A stretch of 64,000 bases of DNA, from assembly GCA_002306075.1 (NCBI GenBank), contig DBRW01000030.1, forward strand, positions 29,683 through 93,682. The letters are read 5' to 3'. The notes under the pieces were generated by a model, which ran no database searches, had not been told where the DNA came from, and worked only from the letters and a program-made list of their open reading frames with translations. A program made the position numbers and the translations under genes. How positions within the stretch are numbered: the first letter of the stretch is position 1; every line of letters begins with the position of its first letter. Source of the stretch: Synergistaceae bacterium UBA1358. GTDB lineage: Bacteria > Synergistota > Synergistia > Synergistales > Synergistaceae. This document shows positions 1 to 8,685 of this stretch, piece after piece.

Positions 1-683
1 TCTATCTGATCGGGATGGATCGCCGCCTTTCCGGTGAAACCAAGCCCTACTATCGACCTGCACTCCCTGAGCAGTCCCTCTTTGTCGTTTATGTCCGCCC
101 ATACCGTGTCATACACAGCCACGCCTGCAGCACGGGCTGCAACTACGACTCTGCTCCTGGCATAGAAAAGTTCCCAGCCTTCTTTAGTTTTTTTTACGCC
201 CATATCCGCAGTCAGGTCCTGTCCTCCGAGAGTTATGGCCTCGACACGCGGGCAGGCCGATGCAATGTGGTATGCGTTTTCCACTCCGACGGCAGTTTCG
301 ATCATCGCATGTATCCGAACTTTGCCTACAGGGATGGAATTGGCTCTTTCTATCTCTTCGATCTTTTTATCCGCTGAAAGGACATCCGCCGGACCGTTGC
401 ATTTTGGGATCCTGACAGCCGCCGGCAGACACGGGATTATCTCACTCAGGTCATCGTCGAAAAATTCCGTATCGGCACCGTTTACCCTTACGGTTACGAT
501 GAGATCTTTAAAATCATAATCCTGTAAAAAGCAGGCGACCATTTTCCTTGCCGCATCCTTCTCGGCAATGGCCACCGCATCTTCAAGGTCAAGCAGTATG
601 CTGTCAGCCCCGAAGACAGGCGCATGCTGGATCATGCCCGGAGAATCACCCGGTATGTAGAGCATCGAACGGCAGGGCTTCAT
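1..683 (-). CDS. citE: Citrate lyase beta subunit CitE (3' end outside window)
   Basis: Citrate lyase beta chain (citryl-ACP lyase), which splits citryl-ACP into oxaloacetate and acetyl-ACP in the cytoplasm. The reading frame starts at the ATG overlapping the citD stop (ATGA, 680-683) and stays open to the left edge, giving 227 of roughly 290-300 expected residues. The N-terminus has the CitE signature (RSMLYIPGDSPGM), followed by the acidic metal/substrate stretch SILLDLEDAV and later ITLGGQDLTADMGV, as in the HpcH/HpaI TIM-barrel family. The ATGA overlap implies translational coupling with citD. citF (alpha chain) would be expected further left. Stand-alone CitE-like malyl-CoA lyases exist, but the adjacent citD makes true citrate lyase the better call. 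Confidence 0.93.
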   Translation of the reverse strand, partial: MKPCRSMLYIPGDSPGMIQHAPVFGADSILLDLEDAVAIAEKDAARKMVACFLQDYDFKDLIVTVRVNGADTEFFDDDLSEIIPCLPAAVRIPKCNGPADVLSADKKIEEIERANSIPVGKVRIHAMIETAVGVENAYHIASACPRVEAITLGGQDLTADMGVKKTKEGWELFYARSRVVVAARAAGVAVYDTVWADINDKEGLLRECRSIVGLGFTGKAAIHPDQI

Positions 684-967
684 TGTCCGGCCGCCCCCTT
701 GCATGCACGGCTGACGGCGGTTTCCAGCCGGGCTTTTATAGTTATCTCAAGAGCCCCCTGATCCTGGATAGATATCTCCGCTCCGCCGAGTCCGTATTTT
801 TTTAGGACGTTCTCAACGATTGCCTTCGTTCTTTCAGCAAAAATTTCGCTGTTGGCACCCTTATATTCAAGTTTGAGTTTTTCAGCCGGTGAAACCGTCA
901 CCAGACAGTCCGACGATTCCAACGTCCCTGCGCTGGCCGTATTAAGCAAGATCAATCCGCTCATCAC
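680..967 (-). CDS. citD: Citrate lyase gamma chain, acyl carrier protein CitD
   Basis: Acyl-carrier subunit of citrate lyase, about 95 residues, the normal size. The N-terminal motif ASAGTLESSD matches the CitD signature in which the first Ser of the SSD segment carries the 2'-(5''-phosphoribosyl)-3'-dephospho-CoA prosthetic group; DQGALEITIKARLETAV near the C-terminus also fits the family. Possible starts are GTG at 967 and ATG at 964; neither has an ideal Shine-Dalgarno, so the exact start is uncertain. It lies 61 bp downstream of icd in the same direction and overlaps citE by four bases, so it belongs to an acn-icd-citD-citE unit. The citC/citX/citG maturation genes are not in the window. 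Confidence 0.93.
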   Translation of the reverse strand: MMSGLILLNTASAGTLESSDCLVTVSPAEKLKLEYKGANSEIFAERTKAIVENVLKKYGLGGAEISIQDQGALEITIKARLETAVSRACKGAAGQ

Positions 968-984
968 CTTTCATTTCCGATCGT

Positions 985-1016
985 TGAAGGAGGGGGAAAT
1001 TTCCCCCTCCCCCTTC
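985..1016 (-). terminator. GC-rich hairpin between icd and citD
   Basis: Inverted repeat built on AGGGGGAAATTTCCCCCT inside a longer GAAGG/CCTTC pairing, directly after the icd stop. There is no U-run on the minus strand, so it is more likely an mRNA-stabilising or partially terminating hairpin than a full intrinsic terminator. Confidence 0.45.
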
Positions 1017-1028
1017 GTATATATTACT

Positions 1029-2234
1029 TTATTTCAGCCTCTCTGCGACGGCATGGAGAAATTCTTCGGTGGTCACGACTTTTTTGTCATCCAGGTCTGC
1101 TATGGATGAAATATCCTTGGTCATTATCCCTGCTTCTATCGTCTCCTTCGAAGCCCTTTCAAGCCTGTCGGCAAAGACCTGAAGCTCTTCGATCCCGTCA
1201 AGTTCTCCGCGCTTCCGCAGTGCCCCTGACCAGGCGAAGATCGTTGCCATCGGGTTGGTCGAGGTGGCCTCGCCGTTGAGATACTTGTAATAGTGGCGGG
1301 TGACTGTACCGTGTGCCGCTTCGTACTCAAATACTCCGTCCGGGGAGACAAGGACCGAGGTCATCATAGCCAGGCTCCCGAACGCCGTCGCCACCATATC
1401 GGACATTACGTCTCCGTCATAGTTCTTGCACGCCCATATGAATCCTCCTTCCGAACGTATCACACGGGCAACGGCATCATCGATCAGCGTATAGAAGTAT
1501 TCGATCCCGCATTTCTCAAAATCATCCTTGAATTCGGTCTCAAATATCTCCTGGAAAATATCCTTGAACCGGTGGTCATACTTTTTGGATATCGTATCCT
1601 TGGTGGAGAACCACAGCGACTGTTTCGTGGCCAGCGCATATTTGAAACACGAGCGGGCAAAGCTCCCTACGGACCTGTCGAGGTTATGCATCCCCATGAC
1701 CACGCCGCCGCCCGTAAAGCTGTGGACGAGTTCCCTTTGGACCTTGCCGCTGTCGCCGTCCGCTGGCTCGAACGTCAGATATACTTTGCCGGGGCTGTCT
1801 ATGACCATCTCAACATCCTTGTAAATATCTCCGTAAGCGTGACGCGCGATGGTGATCGGCTTTTTCCACGTCCTGACGGTGGGGCTGATGCAGTCCAGGA
1901 ATATCGGGGCTCTGAAGACCGTACCGTCAAGTATGGCCCTTATAGTTCCGTTCGGACTCTTCCACATCTGCTTCAGTCCGTATTCTTCGACTCTCTGCTG
2001 ATTGGGGGTTATCGTGGCGCATTTGACCGCCACGCCGTATTTTTTTGTTGCCTCCGCGGCTTCCGTCGTTATCCTGTCGTCAGTCTCATCTCGTTTCTTG
2101 AGTCCCAGATCATAGTATACGGTCTTCAGGTCGATATGGGGTCCAAGCAGTATCTCCTTGATCTTTGCCCAGATCACCCGGGTCATTTCATCCCCGTCCA
2201 TTTCCACCAGGGGTGTCTTCATCGTTATCTTCAT
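1029..2234 (-). CDS. icd: Isocitrate dehydrogenase, NADP-dependent (eukaryote-like type)
   Basis: Interconverts isocitrate and 2-oxoglutarate + CO2 with NADP(H). The 401-residue length, the N-terminus [14 protein letters not shown], the segment [27 protein letters not shown] and the phosphoisomer region [12 protein letters not shown] are typical of the homodimeric IDH subfamily related to mitochondrial/cytosolic NADP enzymes, rather than the E. coli icd type. The C-terminal [24 protein letters not shown] segment supplies the nucleotide pocket. A GGGCGGG stretch precedes the ATG. It follows the aconitase gene by 21 bp and precedes citD. In this setting it can supply 2-oxoglutarate for glutamate, or run as a reductive carboxylase feeding citrate lyase; the sequence cannot tell the direction. 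Confidence 0.96.
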   Translation of the reverse strand: MKITMKTPLVEMDGDEMTRVIWAKIKEILLGPHIDLKTVYYDLGLKKRDETDDRITTEAAEATKKYGVAVKCATITPNQQRVEEYGLKQMWKSPNGTIRAILDGTVFRAPIFLDCISPTVRTWKKPITIARHAYGDIYKDVEMVIDSPGKVYLTFEPADGDSGKVQRELVHSFTGGGVVMGMHNLDRSVGSFARSCFKYALATKQSLWFSTKDTISKKYDHRFKDIFQEIFETEFKDDFEKCGIEYFYTLIDDAVARVIRSEGGFIWACKNYDGDVMSDMVATAFGSLAMMTSVLVSPDGVFEYEAAHGTVTRHYYKYLNGEATSTNPMATIFAWSGALRKRGELDGIEELQVFADRLERASKETIEAGIMTKDISSIADLDDKKVVTTEEFLHAVAERLK

Positions 2235-2255
2235 ATCGTTCCCGCCCTTCAGATC

Positions 2256-4631
2256 CTATATGTACTTGATGACAGCTTTTTTGCGGTTTATTTCGCTTTG
2301 GATCTCATTCTGCCGCGAGTAGTGGTTCATAAGGCAACCGGCCAGTATGATCTCCCTGTCCTCTTTGGTGAGGTCGGGCATTTTAAGGGTTATCCCCGTC
2401 CTCACGGCGCCGCGGATGATCACTGCGTCGACCTTAGTCAGACCGTCCCTGATCGCTTTTCGGATACCGGGAATGAAGATCCAGTCACCCACGGAAAGTT
2501 TCTCTTTTTCTCCCGGAGCGATTATGAAAGGTATCATGCCCCAGTTGACAAGGTTGCTCCTGTACCGTTTCGTGGCGTACTCTTCAGCTATATTCGCCTC
2601 TCCTCCCAGCACCTTCTGGGAGGATGCCGCCTGCTCTCGGGCTGACCCGTCGCCGGGCTTTACAGCAAAGATAGTGCTCCCTATGCCGACATGTTTCACG
2701 GCATTCTCGATCCCTGTAAGTGCGAGGACTGACTTAAGTTCAAAGGGTACCTCTCCGCTTCCTCCTTCAGCCGTCTTCCTGCGCATGTTCTCGAGAGCCT
2801 GAGCTGCCTTCGCCCTTCCCACATATCCGGGATCCTTCCGTGAGAGAGCATATTCAGCCAGCTTAAGAGGATTGGAGCGAAGCGAAGAAGTTTCGCCGGA
2901 GGGTATCAGTTCATCCGTCGTCGTGACCGGATCTGTGATGACCGATGCCAGAGAGAGCATCAGGTTTTCTGCAAGCGGGTACATTCTGGGCCACGGGCAG
3001 ATATTGGGACCATATACGAGCTTTGTCTCGGGATGCGGCTTGCCGTAGCCTCTATAGACCTTTTTGTCGTATATCTCCCTCCGGAACCTATATTCGACCT
3101 CGTGCAGCAATTCACCGTACGCTTCCGCAGAGGTAAGCATACCGCCGTTTGCCGCCGTTGCCGCGATAGATCTGGCATCCATCAGGGCCACTGAGGCAAG
3201 CTGCCCTGCGTTCGGCTTCGACCCCTCCCTGTTCGGGAAATTCCGTGTCGTGTGTCTGATGCTCAGGCTGTTGTTGGCCGGCGTGTCGCATGCCCCGAAA
3301 CAGGGTCCGCAGAAGGCGGTCCTGACCGTTGCCCCTGCGGACATCAGATCCTGCAGGGTGCCGTTTTCCATAAGATCCATCATTATGGGCTGACTGCCGG
3401 GGTAGACACTCAGGTTGAACTCACCTATCCCGGAATTGTTGGACCTTAATATCTGGACCGCAGCGACTATGTTGTCCGGAGTGCCGCCGGCGCATCCCGC
3501 TATCACACCGTGATCGACATGGAGGCTCCCGTTGCGGAGCTTTTTCCTAAGGGACAAAGAGAGGCTTGGATTCTCTATCTGCTGCGAGGCCTCTTTATCG
3601 ACCATTTCAAGGATATCTCCTGCGTTTTCGTTCAGCTCGTCGATCGTAAAAACGTTGCTTGGGTGGAAGGGCAGGGCGATCATTGGCCTGACCTTGTCAA
3701 GATCGATGATCACCGCACCGTCATACCATGCTGCATCGTCAGGTTCGAGCAGGCTGAAATCATCCGGCCGTCCGTGTATCTCGTAATACTTTTTAACAGG
3801 ATCGTCGGTCCTCCATATCGAGGAGAGACAGGCCGTCTCTGTCGTCATAACATCTATTCCGTTGCGGAATTCCACAGGCAGACTGCTGACTCCCGGCCCT
3901 ACGAACTCCAGGATCTTGTTCTTGACGAAACCATCCTTGAAGACCTTCCCGATAAGGGCAAGTGCGACATCCTGCGGGCCGACACCGGGATGGGGCGTCC
4001 CCTTCAGGTATACTGCGATGACCTCGGCCCGCGGGAAGTCATAAGTATGGTTCAGCAGCTGCTTCACGAGCTCAGGACCGCCTTCGCCGATACCCATCGT
4101 TCCGAGTGCCCCATAACGGGTATGGCTGTCAGATCCGAGGATCATTTTCCCGCACCCTGTCATCATTTCACGAACATAGGAATGTATAACGGCCATGTGC
4201 GGAGGCACGAACTCGCCTCCGAATTTTTTTGCCGCCGATAGTCCGTATACATGGTCGTCCTCGTTTATCGTCCCGCCGACCGCACACAGGCTGTTGTGGC
4301 AGTTCGTGAGAACATAGGGTATCGGGAATTTTTTCATCCCGCTCGCTATGGCTGTCTCGATTATCCCAACATAGGTGATGTCATGTGACGCAAGTGCGTC
4401 GAAATGTATTTTTAGTTTTTCGCCGCTTTTGTCTTCGTTGTGAGCCTGAAGTATCCGCCAGGCGATCGTTCCCTTTGACGCCGTCATTTTGTCCGGCAGG
4501 ACACTTTCCATAGGATCAAGGCCGGCGTTTGTCAAGCGGTCGTTTATCTCCCTCATATCCATATTCTCCGCCTCTTCGACCAAGAGCTCTTTGCGGAGCA
4601 AATATACCCCTTTTCTGACCAACTTCAGCAC
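2256..4631 (-). CDS. Aconitase-family hydratase
   Basis: A 791-residue Fe-S hydratase of the aconitase superfamily, expected to isomerise citrate and isocitrate. Three probable [4Fe-4S] ligands are visible: the Cys in AGCAGGTPDNIVAA and the pair in CGPCFGACDTPANN. The SDSHTRYGALGTMGIGEGG motif and a C-terminal swivel domain (about residue 610 onward) are also present. The loop around the first ligand differs from the usual GSCTNS of housekeeping aconitases, and the protein is shorter than AcnA (about 890), resembling the less studied YbhJ-like branch. Its place 21 bp upstream of icd and next to citrate lyase supports an aconitase role. The start taken is GTG at 4631, with AAGGAG nine bases upstream; an internal start at MDMREIND is possible. 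Promoter uncertain. Confidence 0.85.
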   Translation of the reverse strand: MLKLVRKGVYLLRKELLVEEAENMDMREINDRLTNAGLDPMESVLPDKMTASKGTIAWRILQAHNEDKSGEKLKIHFDALASHDITYVGIIETAIASGMKKFPIPYVLTNCHNSLCAVGGTINEDDHVYGLSAAKKFGGEFVPPHMAVIHSYVREMMTGCGKMILGSDSHTRYGALGTMGIGEGGPELVKQLLNHTYDFPRAEVIAVYLKGTPHPGVGPQDVALALIGKVFKDGFVKNKILEFVGPGVSSLPVEFRNGIDVMTTETACLSSIWRTDDPVKKYYEIHGRPDDFSLLEPDDAAWYDGAVIIDLDKVRPMIALPFHPSNVFTIDELNENAGDILEMVDKEASQQIENPSLSLSLRKKLRNGSLHVDHGVIAGCAGGTPDNIVAAVQILRSNNSGIGEFNLSVYPGSQPIMMDLMENGTLQDLMSAGATVRTAFCGPCFGACDTPANNSLSIRHTTRNFPNREGSKPNAGQLASVALMDARSIAATAANGGMLTSAEAYGELLHEVEYRFRREIYDKKVYRGYGKPHPETKLVYGPNICPWPRMYPLAENLMLSLASVITDPVTTTDELIPSGETSSLRSNPLKLAEYALSRKDPGYVGRAKAAQALENMRRKTAEGGSGEVPFELKSVLALTGIENAVKHVGIGSTIFAVKPGDGSAREQAASSQKVLGGEANIAEEYATKRYRSNLVNWGMIPFIIAPGEKEKLSVGDWIFIPGIRKAIRDGLTKVDAVIIRGAVRTGITLKMPDLTKEDREIILAGCLMNHYSRQNEIQSEINRKKAVIKYI

Positions 4632-5066
4632 TTCTATCCACTCCTTTTGGTTCCCCTATTTTTTCCTGCCTTTTACAAATTCCGGCTGTTCTTTGCTTTT
4701 AACGCAATACAATAGATCCCTGTTAAGAAATCTCCGTTTATGGCATTTGCACCACCCCCTATAATTACTTACTAATAACCTGATATGTTGTTAAATGTAA
4801 ACTTCGTTTTTTCAGATGCCGTTTCACTCGGTAAAAGATGATATTTTTCTTTTCCGTTATTCATATGGAACGAACAATGATCTGCTTAGGAAAATGTGTC
4901 AGAAATTTAGCTGTGTTGCCTGAAAGAAACAACGGTCTTTGGTTTAACCGAGGTAATGCTTCAAAGCCTGGATCGATAAACTTTGCCCTTGTGAACATGC
5001 CGCCCGTTTTGTCTGTATCCTTCAGCAGGCCGGGCTCTCTCATAAAACTGTTCTCCGTCTTTATCG

Positions 5067-5085
5067 ATATGTCTGTCAGACATAT
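5067..5085. promoter_or_regulatory. Perfect 19-bp palindrome, candidate operator
   Basis: ATATGTCTG-T-CAGACATAT is an exact inverted repeat centred on one base, next to a TATATATA tract. Size and symmetry fit a dimeric repressor site. No regulator gene is adjacent, and the promoter it would control is not identified. Confidence 0.35.
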
Positions 5086-5243
5086 ATATACACTTTACGC
5101 TTATACGTCAATATAATTTTCACAATTTGAGTCATATTTTGAATAGTACGATAATTTCAATCAATTTTAAGCCGTTACATTTCCATCAAAATATGCCGGG
5201 CAGAGTTCAGCGTTATATCGATCCGATACACGCCTGCAGCCGA

Positions 5244-5290
5244 GACAAGAGGCAAGGGCCGGAGTCAGCCTCCGGCCCTTGCCTCTTGTC
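5244..5290 (-). terminator. Long hairpin downstream of nrdJ
   Basis: Two 20-base arms, GACAAGAGGCAAGGGCCGGA and its exact complement, are separated by a 7-base loop, 27 bp past the nrdJ stop. There is no U-tract on either strand, so it may act as a 3'-end stabiliser or a non-canonical terminator. Confidence 0.5.
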
Positions 5291-5316
5291 TGCGTATTAT
5301 GTCGTCCCTGTCAGTC

Positions 5317-7023
5317 CTATCTTCTTTTGAGGAGGAGTTTCATCGGCTTGATATTCGGAACAGCAACAGGGACCTTCTCAAAAGATCCTTCGGTATTCAT
5401 CTCGTCCGTCTTGGGCTGAACGTTCTTGTCTTCTTCTTTTTTGTAAAGGACCTGTGTCGATTTCGAACCGTCGCGGTAAATGGTGATGCCCTTGCAACCC
5501 AGCTTCCAGGCAAGGACATAGGAATCAAGGACGTCCCTTACCGAGCTGTCATGCGGCAGGTTGACGGTCTTGGATACCGCAAGGTCCGTATACTTCTGAA
5601 AAGCTGCCTGGGTCTTAACGTGGAAAAGCGGTGCCACGTCATGCGACGTTACAAAAACAGACCCGATGACATCTTCTCCCAGCCCCTCCTTAAGGGCCTC
5701 CGCGTAATACCTGTTGACCTGCTTCATGACGACCTTGGTCCCGTCGACCTGGGTGCGCACCCTGGTGTGCTCAAGCGCAAACAGGGGTTCGATGCCTGAC
5801 GAACAGTCAGCAAGCAGGGCTATCGTCCCCGTCGGAGCGATGCAGGTAAGGGTGGCGTTGCGGCGGCCAAGATGCACCAATGCTTCAGGTATCCCCTTCT
5901 CCTTGCCAAGCTCTGCCGAAGTCCTGTGCGCGGTCTCCCTTATCGTCGACATGATCTTTTCTGCCAGCTCCAAAGCACGGTCACTGTCGTAGGGTATCCT
6001 CAGACGGAAGAGAAGGTCGGCCCATCCCATGACTCCAAGACCGATCTTGCGCGTCTTTTTGACTGCTTCCAATATTTCCGGAAGGGGATAGTGGTTCACG
6101 TCTATTACGCTGTCCAGGAATCTCGTCGCAACGGCCGCGGTCTTTTCCAGGAGCTCAAAGTCGAATCCATCCCTGTTTACCATCTTTGCAATGTTCAACG
6201 AACCGAGGTTGCAGGCCTCGTTGGGATAGAGGGGAGATTCTCCGCACGGGTTGGTGCTGGTCAGTGGACCGAGTTCGGGTGTCGTGTTGCCCCTGTTGAT
6301 GGCATCCAGGAATATTATCCCGGGATCACCGGTCCTCCACGCGGTATCGGCTATTTCACGCAGAAGGTCGGCCTCAGGGCCCGCCGGATCGGCTTCTGCC
6401 TTCTCCATGAAGCTGTCAAACACCCCTACCGAGATGTTAAAGTTGGCTATCGTCCCGTCTTTGTCCTTACAGTGTATAAAGTCGCGAATGTCCGGATGAT
6501 CCGCATTAAGGATCCCCATGTTGGCGCCCCTTCTCATACCGCCCTGCTGTACGGTCTCGGTCGCCTTGTCGAAAAGACCCATGAACGAGATGGGACCCGA
6601 TGCCCTCCCGTTGGTGCTGTTTACCTTGGAGCCGCAGCCACGCAGGTTGGAAAAATTGAAGCCGGTGCCTCCGCCGCTTTTGTGGATCAGCATCTGCTTT
6701 CTTATCGCCTCACAGATGCTCTCCATGGAATCTTCGATCCCGATCACAAAACAGGCAGCAAGCTGCCCGTGGGGAGCCGGGCGTCCCGAGTTCATTATTG
6801 TGGGGCTGTTCGGCAGGAACAGGAGTTTGGCCATCACATCATAGTATTCATCAGCCCACATGTACTTAAGCGGAGCCGTCTTCTCGGCAGACGCCACGTG
6901 GTTCGCGACGCGCATAAGCATCTGCTCGGGTGTTTCGCGGGGTTTTCCCGAGTCGTCCTTCCACAGGTAACGGTCGGCCAGGATCTCTTTCGCTTGTTTG
7001 TTGAATTCGGGTTTCTGCAGCAT
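5317..7023 (-). CDS. nrdJ: Adenosylcobalamin-dependent (class II) ribonucleotide reductase
   Basis: Reduces ribonucleotides to deoxyribonucleotides using B12 radical chemistry, without oxygen. The 568 residues include the active-site radical Cys in TSTNPCGE, the partner cysteines in GQLAACFVIG and NEACNLGSLN, the KSGGGTGFNFSNLR segment and the C-terminal barrel motif GCKGITIYRDGSK. There is no N-terminal ATP-cone. The protein stops about 45 residues after GITIYRDGSK and has no C-terminal CxxC pair, which normally relays electrons from thioredoxin; no such motif appears in other frames before the hairpin, so this is not an obvious frameshift. GGGAGG precedes the ATG. Two NrdR boxes lie 106-152 bp upstream, so NrdR repression is expected. 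Confidence 0.94.
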   Translation of the reverse strand: MLQKPEFNKQAKEILADRYLWKDDSGKPRETPEQMLMRVANHVASAEKTAPLKYMWADEYYDVMAKLLFLPNSPTIMNSGRPAPHGQLAACFVIGIEDSMESICEAIRKQMLIHKSGGGTGFNFSNLRGCGSKVNSTNGRASGPISFMGLFDKATETVQQGGMRRGANMGILNADHPDIRDFIHCKDKDGTIANFNISVGVFDSFMEKAEADPAGPEADLLREIADTAWRTGDPGIIFLDAINRGNTTPELGPLTSTNPCGESPLYPNEACNLGSLNIAKMVNRDGFDFELLEKTAAVATRFLDSVIDVNHYPLPEILEAVKKTRKIGLGVMGWADLLFRLRIPYDSDRALELAEKIMSTIRETAHRTSAELGKEKGIPEALVHLGRRNATLTCIAPTGTIALLADCSSGIEPLFALEHTRVRTQVDGTKVVMKQVNRYYAEALKEGLGEDVIGSVFVTSHDVAPLFHVKTQAAFQKYTDLAVSKTVNLPHDSSVRDVLDSYVLAWKLGCKGITIYRDGSKSTQVLYKKEEDKNVQPKTDEMNTEGSFEKVPVAVPNIKPMKLLLKRR

Positions 7024-7128
7024 AATAAAATAAAACCTCCCTTTGGTTTTAAGGGCAAATAATTGCGGTCAAATTATCTGACGACAATAATTATAATAAC
7101 ATGAAAATTTATATCTGTAAGAGGTAAA

Positions 7129-7175
7129 ACACTATATACAAGAGAATCTTATCCACCAAACACTACATATTGTGT
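7129..7175 (-). promoter_or_regulatory. Tandem NrdR boxes upstream of nrdJ
   Basis: Two copies of the NrdR-box pattern (acaCwAtATaTwGtgt): ACACTATATACAAGAG at 7129-7144 and the near-palindrome ACACTACATATTGTGT at 7160-7175. Their starts are 31 bp apart, the three-helical-turn spacing known for cooperative NrdR binding, and the next minus-strand gene is a ribonucleotide reductase. Confidence 0.82.
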
Positions 7176-7233
7176 GATTATCTATGTGGATATCCGGTGG
7201 ATGGGGTAAAAAAGAGACTTGAAGAAGCTTCTG

Positions 7234-8685
7234 TTATCTGTGCCAGGCGTCTTTTGTGAAGAGGACCAGGACTGTATACAGCTCCAATCTGCCGCAAAGC
7301 ATGCAGAAGACATAGATCCATTTTGCGAGTATTGTCTGCGTATGAAAGGTAGTCGCGGGCCCCACATCTCCGAGCCCGGGACCGATATTGCCCAGTGTGA
7401 CCGCAACAGCGGTTATCGAAGTGACCACGTCTTCTCCTGTGTACGAGATCATCACGGCAGCCACGGCAAATATCACAAAATAGAGCGCAATGAAAGAAGA
7501 GGCCGAAAAGGCCAGCTTGTCAGTTATTGTCTTATCTCCCAGACGTATCGGCACATAAGCGTGTGGGTGGATGAATCTTCTCACCTCTGCCGAGATCTGC
7601 TTTAAAACCATCTGGATCCTGATGCATTTTATTGCACCGGATGTAGATCCGGCACAGCCGCCTATAAACATCAGCACGACGATGGTCATCTGCGTGATAG
7701 TAGGCCATTTTGAGAAGTCTGCCGTAACGAACCCGGTCGTGGTCATCATGCTCACGGCCTGAAAGGCAGAATATCTAAGGCATTCGATGATCGTCGGATA
7801 GCAGCTGTTTCTGAAAAGAGAAGTCGTGATGACAAACGTCGACAAAAGTGCTACCCCGGAATAGAACTTGAACTCCGGATCCCTGTACGGCTTAAGAGTC
7901 CTGTTTTTAATAGCGAGGAGATGGAGGCCGAAGTTTGCCCCCGAAACGAACATGACGGCGGTAAGCGACCAGTCGATGAAGGCAGAGTGATACCAGCCAA
8001 CGCTTTGGTTGCGGGTCGAAAAGCCGCCTGTCGATACCGCGGCGAATACATGGCATATCGAGTCGTACAGATCCATTCCGCCTGCGAGCATCAGCAATAT
8101 CCCGACGGCAGTTATTCCCAGGTAGACTTTCCACAGCATCAGCGCCGAATCCTGTATCCTCGGGCTGATCTTCTCCAGAACAGGGCCCGGCACCTCTGCC
8201 TTGAAGAGCTGGGTGACTCCCATTCCAAGCATCGGAAGGAGAGCCAGGGTAAGGACCACTATTCCCATCCCGCCGAGCCAGTGTGTTACTGCACGCCAGA
8301 AGATGATCCCTCTCGGCAGCGTTTCGATATCACGAAAGATCGTCGCCCCTGTCGTAGTGAATCCGGACATCGCTTCAAAGTAAGCTTCTGTGAAATCGGA
8401 CACATAACCTCCTAGATAATAGGGGAGGCATCCCTGAAAAGATGCAAAGATCCAGGCCAGAGCGACAGCGGCAAAGGCCTCTCTCGTTCCCATGTCCCTG
8501 GCCTGAGCTTTGTAGCTGAACAAAAGAAGTGTGATCGAAAATAACGAGCCCAACGCGATCGAATAGGCAAAGGCCCTTATTTCGTTTCCTCCCTCCCTGA
8601 CGGCCCATGCCAAAGGCATGATCATGCACGCGGAAATGAGGAAGACTATTACGGCAAGGAATCTTGCCACTATTTTCAGTTTCAC
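7234..8685 (-). CDS. trkH: Trk-type potassium uptake protein, membrane subunit
   Basis: Pore-forming K+ translocating subunit of the Trk/Ktr superfamily. The 483 residues give about ten hydrophobic segments arranged as repeated M-P-M units. Selectivity-filter-like loops with conserved Gly are visible at SGFTTTGAT (about 107), AVSTGGFST (about 218), TTTGFVT (about 318) and TLGNIGPGLG (about 435). The length matches TrkH (483 in E. coli). Its start overlaps the trkA stop by four bases (8682-8685, ATGA), so the two are translationally coupled. It is the last gene of the pair; a weak GAAGCTTC hairpin followed by a U-run lies just after the stop. Confidence 0.95.
   Translation of the reverse strand: MKLKIVARFLAVIVFLISACMIMPLAWAVREGGNEIRAFAYSIALGSLFSITLLLFSYKAQARDMGTREAFAAVALAWIFASFQGCLPYYLGGYVSDFTEAYFEAMSGFTTTGATIFRDIETLPRGIIFWRAVTHWLGGMGIVVLTLALLPMLGMGVTQLFKAEVPGPVLEKISPRIQDSALMLWKVYLGITAVGILLMLAGGMDLYDSICHVFAAVSTGGFSTRNQSVGWYHSAFIDWSLTAVMFVSGANFGLHLLAIKNRTLKPYRDPEFKFYSGVALLSTFVITTSLFRNSCYPTIIECLRYSAFQAVSMMTTTGFVTADFSKWPTITQMTIVVLMFIGGCAGSTSGAIKCIRIQMVLKQISAEVRRFIHPHAYVPIRLGDKTITDKLAFSASSFIALYFVIFAVAAVMISYTGEDVVTSITAVAVTLGNIGPGLGDVGPATTFHTQTILAKWIYVFCMLCGRLELYTVLVLFTKDAWHR

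Larger units (their letters stand above)
4632..5316. other. 685-bp gene-poor, A+T-rich interval
   Basis: No convincing gene. The only frames are 60-90 codons long, without good ribosome sites or recognisable domains. It contains the leader of the aconitase gene (right of 4631 on the minus strand), a perfect 19-bp palindrome (5067-5085) followed by A+T-rich promoter-like sequence, and a 20-bp-stem hairpin (5244-5290) beyond the end of nrdJ. Confidence 0.6.

Noticed and set aside
1293..2645. 450-codon frame on the plus strand opposite icd
   Set aside because: It covers icd and the end of the aconitase gene in antisense, has no ribosome site or domain, and its protein is an arginine/histidine-rich shadow of the real genes.
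4861..5043. 60-codon minus-strand frame in the gap after the aconitase gene
   Set aside because: No ribosome site, no recognisable sequence; might be a gene remnant but nothing supports it.
5230..5320. Frameshift removing the C-terminal CxxC of nrdJ
   Set aside because: Other frames after the stop show no Cys-x-x-C or zinc-ribbon pattern before the hairpin.
5872..7062. 396-codon plus-strand frame opposite nrdJ
   Set aside because: Antisense shadow of a conserved gene; no family match and no start signal.
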